From Bog-473 sp963804055 (lineage in GTDB: Bacteria; Actinomycetota; Acidimicrobiia; Acidimicrobiales; RAAP-2), in NCBI GenBank assembly GCA_963804055.1, contig CAWDOU010000001.1, positions 682,001-746,000 on the forward strand: a stretch of 64,000 nucleotides of DNA, written 5' to 3'. How positions within the stretch are numbered: position 1 is the first letter of the stretch; the number at the start of each line of letters is the position of its first letter. Under the pieces are notes generated by a model that was given only the letters and a program-made list of their open reading frames with translations, did no database searches and was not told the DNA's origin. The position numbers and the translations under genes were made by a program. Of the stretch, positions 59,436 through 64,000 are shown piece by piece.

Positions 59436-59443
59436 CTCGCTCC

Positions 59444-60478
59444 GTGACCGCTCAGGACGCCCAGCCCGCTGCCCACGATCTCGACGTGGTGGCCATCGGA
59501 TCGCCGCTGCTCGACGTCATCGAGCTCGCGACGGAGGAGCAGGTGGCCCAGGTCGGCCTGGAAAAAGGGTCGATGACCCTCGTCGACCTGGCGACGGCCA
59601 ACGCCGTGCAGGAGTTCATGGGCGCCCCCCGTTACGTCTCTGGCGGATCGGTGGCCAACACGACCGCCGGGATCGCCGTGCTGGGGGGCACCGCCGGTTA
59701 CGTCGGTGCGGTGGCCGATGACGAGGTGGGTCGGACCTACACCGAGAACCTGCGGGCGGCCGGCGTCGAGTTCGAGCCGCACCTCAGCGAGTCGGCGGCC
59801 GCGGACGGGCTCGGGACGGGACGCTGCGTCGTCCTCATCACCGAGGACGCGGACCGCACCATGGGGACCTATCTGGGTGCCGCCTCCACGCTCACGCCCC
59901 AGGGCGTCCCCAGCGCCTTCGTCGCCCGCGCCTCCATCGTGCTGCTCGAGGGCTACCTGTGGGATGTGCCGGCGGCCAAGGAGGCGATGCGCCACGCCGC
60001 GGCCACGGCCCACGACGCCGAAGGGTCGGTGGCACTCTCGCTCTCCGACCCGTTCTGCGTGGGTCGCCACCAGCGGGAATTCCTGGAGCTTCTCCTCGAC
60101 GACGTGGACATCCTGCTCGGGAACGAGGAGGAGGTCACCATGTTGTTCGGGGTGTCCTCCTACAAGGATGCGGTGGCGGCGGCCGAGGAGACAGGGCTCC
60201 TGGTCGTCATGACCCGCGGCGCCCAGGGCGCCACCGTCCTGACCGCCAAGGGGCCCGAGGAGGTGCCGGCGGCAGCGGTGAGCCGGGTGATCGACACCAC
60301 CGGGGCCGGAGACCTGTTCGCGGCGGGGCTCCTCTTCGGGCTGACTCACGGCATGGGCCCCGTGGAGAGCACCCGGCTCGGCGGGCTCTGTGCCGCCGAG
60401 GTGATCTCCCACACGGGCGCCCGGCCCGAGGCTGACCTCAAGTCCCTGGCTGCGGATGCCGGCCTCCTGTCGGGCTAG
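59444..60478 (+). CDS. PfkB-family sugar/nucleoside kinase (adenosine kinase-like)
   Basis: 344 residues from GTG 59444; 59420 is a longer option but would overlap the promoter. Ribokinase fold: VAIGSPLLDVIE at the N-terminus, PRYVSGGSVANTTAGIAVLGG (PfkB motif 1) and VIDTTGAGDLFAAGLLFG (motif 2, with the catalytic Asp and anion hole). It phosphorylates a sugar or nucleoside; adenosine would fit a genome with ahcY, but this is not proven. Confidence 0.9.
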   Translation: MTAQDAQPAAHDLDVVAIGSPLLDVIELATEEQVAQVGLEKGSMTLVDLATANAVQEFMGAPRYVSGGSVANTTAGIAVLGGTAGYVGAVADDEVGRTYTENLRAAGVEFEPHLSESAAADGLGTGRCVVLITEDADRTMGTYLGAASTLTPQGVPSAFVARASIVLLEGYLWDVPAAKEAMRHAAATAHDAEGSVALSLSDPFCVGRHQREFLELLLDDVDILLGNEEEVTMLFGVSSYKDAVAAAEETGLLVVMTRGAQGATVLTAKGPEEVPAAAVSRVIDTTGAGDLFAAGLLFGLTHGMGPVESTRLGGLCAAEVISHTGARPEADLKSLAADAGLLSG

Positions 60479-60490
60479 CGGGCCGCCCGG

Positions 60491-61576
60491 GTGAGCCTGT
60501 CCATCGGCATCGTCGGACTGCCCAACGTGGGCAAGTCCACCCTCTTCAACGCACTGACCAACAACGAGGTGCTGGCGGCCAACTACCCGTTCGCGACGAT
60601 TGAGCCCAATGTGGGCGTGGTGGCCGTGCCCGATCCCCGCCTGCAGCAATTGGCCGACCTCTACGACGGCGCGCCCGTGGTCCCGGCGACGGTGACATTC
60701 GTGGACATCGCGGGGCTCGTCCGGGGCGCGTCGCAGGGGGAGGGCCTGGGCAACCAGTTCCTGGCCGCCATCCGCGAGACCGACGCCATCTGCCAGGTGG
60801 TGCGGGCCTTCCACGACGACGACGTCGTGCATGTCGACGCACGGGTGGACCCGGCCGGCGACATCGGCACCGTCAACACCGAGCTGATCCTGGCCGACCT
60901 GCAGACGGTCGAGCAGCGGTTGCCCCGCTTGGTGCGCGAGGCCAAGGGTGACCCGGCCCTGCGGCCGACCGTCGACGCGGTGACAGCGGCCGAGGCGATC
61001 CTCGGTGCCGGCCGCACCATCGCGGAGGCGGCGTCGAAGGGCGAAGTGGATGCGACCCTGCTGCGCGATCTGCACCTGCTCACGGCCAAGCCGTTCATTT
61101 ACGTCTTCAACGTCGACGAGGGAGCACTGGGCGACACCGCGTTGGCGGCCGACTTGGCCGAGAGCGTGCGCCCCGCCCGGGCCATCGTCCTGTGTGCGCA
61201 GATCGAGGCCGAGGTGGCCGGCCTCGACGCCGCCGACGCCGCCGAGCTCCTGCAGAGCTACGGGCAGGAGGAGTCGGGACTCGAGCAGTTGGTCCACGTG
61301 GGATTCGCAACCCTGGGCCTCCAGACCTTCCTGACTGCGGGACCGAAGGAAGCGCGGGCCTGGACCATCCACCGCGGCGACACCGCCCCCAAGGCTGCAG
61401 GCGTCATCCATACCGACTTCGAGCGAGGGTTCATCAAGGCGGAGGTCATCGGGTTCGACGACCTCATGGCGGCGGGATCGGTCGCCGCCGCCCGCACCGC
61501 CGGCCGCGCCCGCATGGAGGGCAAGGACTACGTCATGCGCGACGGCGACGTGGTGGAGTTCCGCTTCAACACCTGA
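60491..61576 (+). CDS. ychF: Redox-regulated ATPase/GTPase YchF (Obg family)
   Basis: 361 residues. P-loop GLPNVGKSTLFNALT near residue 7, FVDIAGLVRGASQGEGLGNQFL (G3 with switch), NVDEG region in place of the GTPase NKxD, which gives YchF its ATP preference, and the C-terminal TGS-like domain ending GDVVEFRFNT. It binds ribosomes and influences stress translation. GTG 60491 is 12 bp after the kinase stop, so the two may be one operon. A good terminator follows. Confidence 0.96.
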   Translation: MSLSIGIVGLPNVGKSTLFNALTNNEVLAANYPFATIEPNVGVVAVPDPRLQQLADLYDGAPVVPATVTFVDIAGLVRGASQGEGLGNQFLAAIRETDAICQVVRAFHDDDVVHVDARVDPAGDIGTVNTELILADLQTVEQRLPRLVREAKGDPALRPTVDAVTAAEAILGAGRTIAEAASKGEVDATLLRDLHLLTAKPFIYVFNVDEGALGDTALAADLAESVRPARAIVLCAQIEAEVAGLDAADAAELLQSYGQEESGLEQLVHVGFATLGLQTFLTAGPKEARAWTIHRGDTAPKAAGVIHTDFERGFIKAEVIGFDDLMAAGSVAAARTAGRARMEGKDYVMRDGDVVEFRFNT

Positions 61577-61603
61577 GTCGGGAGCAGGTCGTGAAGGCGC
61601 AGG

Positions 61604-61681
61604 GAGGGAGCGCCCCCGTGACTTCGGAGCGAGCTACCGCGGCAGGGTTCCGAATGGGTGGAGATCGAGGGGCGCTCCCTC
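61604..61681. repeat. Nested inverted repeats downstream of ychF
   Basis: Perfect 13-bp outer arms (61604-61616 and 61669-61681) enclose 6-bp inner arms TTCGGA (61623-61628) and TCCGAA (61649-61654). Such a long-stem structure would form a stable RNA stem-loop in the ychF 3' region. Confidence 0.55.
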
Positions 61682-61719
61682 ACCACCTGTTGTTTCTCCG
61701 CCCGGGGCCGCATGGAAAC

Positions 61720-61740
61720 TCACCCGAACGGGTGATTTTT
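61720..61740 (+). terminator. Intrinsic terminator after ychF
   Basis: TCACCCG-AA-CGGGTGA followed directly by TTTTT. Perfect 7-bp stem and T-run on the plus strand, 140 bp after ychF. Confidence 0.7.
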
Positions 61741-61744
61741 CACG

Positions 61745-62281
61745 TCAGCCGTTGGCGTTCCCGTTGGCGTTCCCGGGCGTCACGCTGAAGGAGGTCGTGA
61801 TCTGCTGGCCCCGCCCGTTCAACACGTACCAGAGGCCGCCGTCCTGGTCGATCGCCTGCCCCATGACGACGCCCGGAGCGACGTCGCCGTTGTAGAGGTA
61901 GAGGGGATGGCCGCCATAGGAGAGCTGGGTCGATCCGTCGGGCCGCCGCAGGGTGCCGACCAGGGAGCGGTCGACGCCCTTGCCCACGGTCACACTGGTC
62001 CCCTTGATCAGGGGTGGCCACTGGAACACGCAGCCGTCATTGAGGCAGGCGCTGTGGGTGGGTGTGTCGGGGACGAAGTCGTACAGCGTGTCGCCGCTCC
62101 CCGTGGCGAGGATGGGGCCGACGGGCGAGTGCTGCAGCGTCAGCGTGAGGGAGGTGTCGGTCGTCGGCGGGGAGGAGAGCGTCGTCACACCGGCGCCGCC
62201 GCAGGCGCCGAGCAGCACGGTCAGTCCGGCCAGGACTGCCGGCACGACCAGCGCGGTACGGGGCAGCCGTGCCCTGATCAC
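61745..62281 (-). CDS. Lipoprotein of the PF03640-type secreted-repeat family
   Basis: 178 residues. Signal peptide with lipobox LLGAC, so the mature protein is lipid-anchored at Cys27. Two COG4315-like repeats follow: GDTLYDFVPDTP with CVFQWPPL, and LSYGGHPLYLYNGDVAPG. The role of the family is unknown. The GTG at 62281 overlaps the SCO1 stop (GTGA). The C-terminus ends in an Asn/Gly tail. Confidence 0.85.
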   Translation of the reverse strand: MIRARLPRTALVVPAVLAGLTVLLGACGGAGVTTLSSPPTTDTSLTLTLQHSPVGPILATGSGDTLYDFVPDTPTHSACLNDGCVFQWPPLIKGTSVTVGKGVDRSLVGTLRRPDGSTQLSYGGHPLYLYNGDVAPGVVMGQAIDQDGGLWYVLNGRGQQITTSFSVTPGNANGNANG

Positions 62282-63033
62282 GATCCGGCGGCGGGAACGT
62301 CGGTGCCCAGCAGCCAGCTGATGGCCGCCAGGGCGTCGGCCGTGGTCCAGGTGGGCCCCTCGGGATTGTCGAGCTCCTGCACGCCGCCGTCATCGAGGAG
62401 CCCGGTCAGCTTCTTGTTCAGCTGGCCCTTCATGTCCGGCGCCGAGGCGTCCACGAAGCGCTCGCGGCCGGAACCGTCGATGAGGATGTAGCCGTCCGTG
62501 TGCACGACGTCGTAGGTGAGGGGCTGCCCGGTCCACCAGTCGGTCTTGGGCGGCTGCTCCTCCGCCACCCGCTGGTAGGCGATGTGGAACGGCTTCCAGA
62601 AGGCGGCGATCTGCGCCGGCGTGCCGGTCCACAGTTGCCAGTCCGCCCCGAACTCCTTCTGATAGGCGGCGAGGCGCGCCACGGTGTCGCGCTGCGGGTC
62701 GACCGTCGCCTCCACGAACACCACCCGCCCGGCCTGCCCGGCGGCGCGCAGGTCGCGCTGGAGGGCGATGAAGGCGCCGGTGACGAGCGGGCACTCGTCC
62801 TGGCACAGGGAGAGGAAGGGCGCCAGCACCACCACCTTGCCGCGCAGCGAGGCCAGCGAGACGCTCTGCCCGTCCTGGTTCGTGAGCGACACCTGCTGGG
62901 GCGTGGGGCCGCTGTGCACGTTGCCCTCGGACGCCGGAGGCGGTCCGGGCGCGGAGGAGCCGCAGGCGGCCAGCAGGGTGCCGAGGGCGAGGGCGGCGGC
63001 GAGAACGATGCAGGGGGCTCGGCGGGGGGTCAC
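62278..63033 (-). CDS. SCO1/SenC family lipoprotein (copper chaperone/thiol protein)
   Basis: 251 residues. Lipobox LLAAC near residue 24, thioredoxin fold with CxxxC in SLCQDECPLV and the distal His in YDVVHTDGYILID, the three copper ligands of SCO1. It supplies copper to cytochrome c oxidase or acts in thiol redox outside the membrane. The GTG at 63033 comes 6 bp before the previous gene's end. Confidence 0.9.
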   Translation of the reverse strand: MTPRRAPCIVLAAALALGTLLAACGSSAPGPPPASEGNVHSGPTPQQVSLTNQDGQSVSLASLRGKVVVLAPFLSLCQDECPLVTGAFIALQRDLRAAGQAGRVVFVEATVDPQRDTVARLAAYQKEFGADWQLWTGTPAQIAAFWKPFHIAYQRVAEEQPPKTDWWTGQPLTYDVVHTDGYILIDGSGRERFVDASAPDMKGQLNKKLTGLLDDGGVQELDNPEGPTWTTADALAAISWLLGTDVPAAGS

Positions 63034-63038
63034 GCGGG

Positions 63039-63650
63039 TCAGGCGTCGTCCTCCCCCGGGGGCAGGAAGGTGAAGGGGAGGTCGGCCAGGGCGATCAACC
63101 TCGAGGCGACCCAGCGCGTGAGGTCGTCGAAGACCGGGACGAGGAGGGACGGCTCCTCCAGCTGCTGCTCGCTGAAGCGGAGGGATCCCTCGTAGGTCGC
63201 CTCGGCGGCCCAGCGCACGCCGCCGTCGGACTCCTCCGCCTCCGTGCGCACCTGCTCAATGGTGGTGGCGGTCCGGACCAGGTCCGCCGGCTCGCCCAGC
63301 GGCCCGGTGGGGGGCAGCGCCGTCATCACCTTCTCGGTGTCCGGCGCCTCGGCCATGCGCTGGACCCGCAGCGCCACCTCGATCACGACCTCGGGGAGCT
63401 CGTCGGGAGGCTCGCCGATCGACCAGCTCCGATACGACGTCTGACTCCACGTGGGCCAGTCGAGGGACACGTCCGCCCGCACCCGGGGCGGCTGCTCCTC
63501 GCCGGGAAGGCTGTAGGACGTCTCCCAGGACACATCGCCCAGGAAGACGTCGACCTGGAAGCGCTCCTCCACGGCCTGGCGCTGGAGGAGCGCCCGGTCG
63601 AACGACGAGCGCACGGTGCCGATGAGGTCGATGAGGAGATGATCGAGCAC
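63039..63650 (-). CDS. Hypothetical protein, about 203 residues
   Basis: No known family recognised. It begins VLDHLLIDLIGTVRSSFDRALLQRQAVEERFQVDVFLGD and continues as an alternating strand-rich protein with many acidic residues; no signal peptide, helix pass or Cys cluster. GTG 63650 is eight bases after TATCCT, a leaderless-type spacing; a GTG at 63674 is an alternative. Its closeness to the SCO1 gene suggests cotranscription. Confidence 0.65.
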   Translation of the reverse strand: MLDHLLIDLIGTVRSSFDRALLQRQAVEERFQVDVFLGDVSWETSYSLPGEEQPPRVRADVSLDWPTWSQTSYRSWSIGEPPDELPEVVIEVALRVQRMAEAPDTEKVMTALPPTGPLGEPADLVRTATTIEQVRTEAEESDGGVRWAAEATYEGSLRFSEQQLEEPSLLVPVFDDLTRWVASRLIALADLPFTFLPPGEDDA

Positions 63651-63740
63651 GCCGCACGAGGATAGGCCCGCCACGGGGGCCCCCGGCTTCGCCCATCGGG
63701 GCCGCCGGACCGGGGGTCACGGCTGTTACCGTCGCATTCG

Positions 63741-64000
63741 ATGGGCGAAGCGTCGGTGTGGCTCGAGCGCAGGGTGATCGCGTACGCGCACCAGGGCGGG
63801 GCCTGGGAGTCGCCCTCGTCGACCCTGCACGCCATTGCGCACGCGCTCGAGGCGGGGACGACGGGCATCGAGCTCGACGTCCATGCCACCGCCGACGGTG
63901 AGCTGGTGGTGTGCCACGACGCCACCGTGGACCGCACCACGGCGGCGCACGGCGCGATCGCGTCCTTCACGCTGGCCGAGCTGCAGGCCATGGACTTCTC
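63741..64000 (+). CDS. Glycerophosphodiester phosphodiesterase-like protein (N-terminal part)
   Basis: First 86 residues; the rest lies beyond the right edge. GDPD barrel signs: AHQGGAWESPSSTLHAI, GIELDVHATADGELVVCHDATVDRTT. The usual HRG and PENT motifs appear as HQG and PSST, so a normally conserved Arg and a metal-binding Glu are replaced. IELDV and the CHD His are kept. ATG 63741 follows TACCGT and eight bases. Confidence 0.82.
   Translation, partial: MGEASVWLERRVIAYAHQGGAWESPSSTLHAIAHALEAGTTGIELDVHATADGELVVCHDATVDRTTAAHGAIASFTLAELQAMDF

Overview
The window is high-GC DNA, densely packed with genes on both strands. It fits an actinobacterium, most probably class Acidimicrobiia. Supporting signs are two LLM-class (F420-type) oxidoreductases, a PIG-L/MshB-type deacetylase, an ECF sigma factor with a zinc-type anti-sigma factor, many 4-bp ATGA/GTGA gene overlaps, frequent GTG starts and apparently leaderless promoters, and a secreted protein ending in 'GYW...DGG.F.FG' repeats typical of Acidimicrobiia. 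The class assignment is inference. No ribosomal RNA or marker gene is present to settle it.

Layout. 1-1137: a secreted GH43-type glycosidase (partial, minus), followed by a gene-free stretch with a regular array of small hairpins. 1785-6266 (minus): an operon of thioesterase, LLM oxidoreductase, SCP-x-type thiolase, KAS III-like condensing enzyme and nucleotidyltransferase. 6303-9081 (plus): threonine aldolase, LLM oxidoreductase and PIG-L deacetylase. 9151-12481: small membrane protein, ECF sigma/anti-sigma pair and S-adenosylhomocysteinase. 12636-21182 (minus): a six-gene exopolysaccharide operon with two processive or polyprenyl-type GT2 enzymes, a GT4, a pyruvyltransferase-like protein, a flippase-GT39 fusion and a GH8 endoglucanase, almost all joined by 4-bp overlaps.

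21890-29216 is the accessory part. A tRNA-Arg(CCU) has its 3' end duplicated 759 bp downstream, which looks like an integration scar, and a neocarzinostatin-like secreted protein lies between the copies. Then come a trehalose-synthase-like GT4, a broken secreted SGNH-hydrolase gene (one in-frame stop, two frameshifts) and a frameshifted surface protein with 96-residue tandem repeats that are almost identical at DNA level.

29239-36524: methyltransferase, catalase, YceI protein, AhpD-like protein, and an enoyl-CoA hydratase/acyl-CoA ligase pair next to a phosphotriesterase-family lactonase. 36703-40113 (plus) is a redox module: a membrane-anchored Ser/Thr-rich protein, ApbE, a ferric-reductase-like haem protein, a NuoF-like protein and a ferredoxin. 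The expected FMN-binding domain of the first protein is missing. 40158-46623: GNAT, a ribbon-helix-helix-like protein, a second AhpD-like protein, a CYP124/125/142-like P450, a C69 peptidase, HdeD, FAH hydrolase, NifU-like and CBS proteins. 46724-50941: acyl-CoA dehydrogenase, then a divergent operon with a long structured leader, a possible leader peptide, an MgtE-N/CBS protein and an NRAMP-related transporter with a non-canonical metal site (probable Mg2+ handling). 51031-56072: a coupled GT4/methyltransferase/(alpha/alpha)6-barrel triad and an MFS exporter. 56100-64000: methyltransferase, aminopeptidase N, PfkB kinase, YchF, two lipoproteins (PF03640-type and SCO1), a hypothetical protein and the start of a glycerophosphodiesterase.

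A recurring regulatory theme is a TANNNT hexamer six to eight bases before a start codon, which predicts leaderless mRNA. Three divergent gene pairs are separated by only 36-42 bp, and two of these gaps carry perfect palindromes between or across the two -10 elements.
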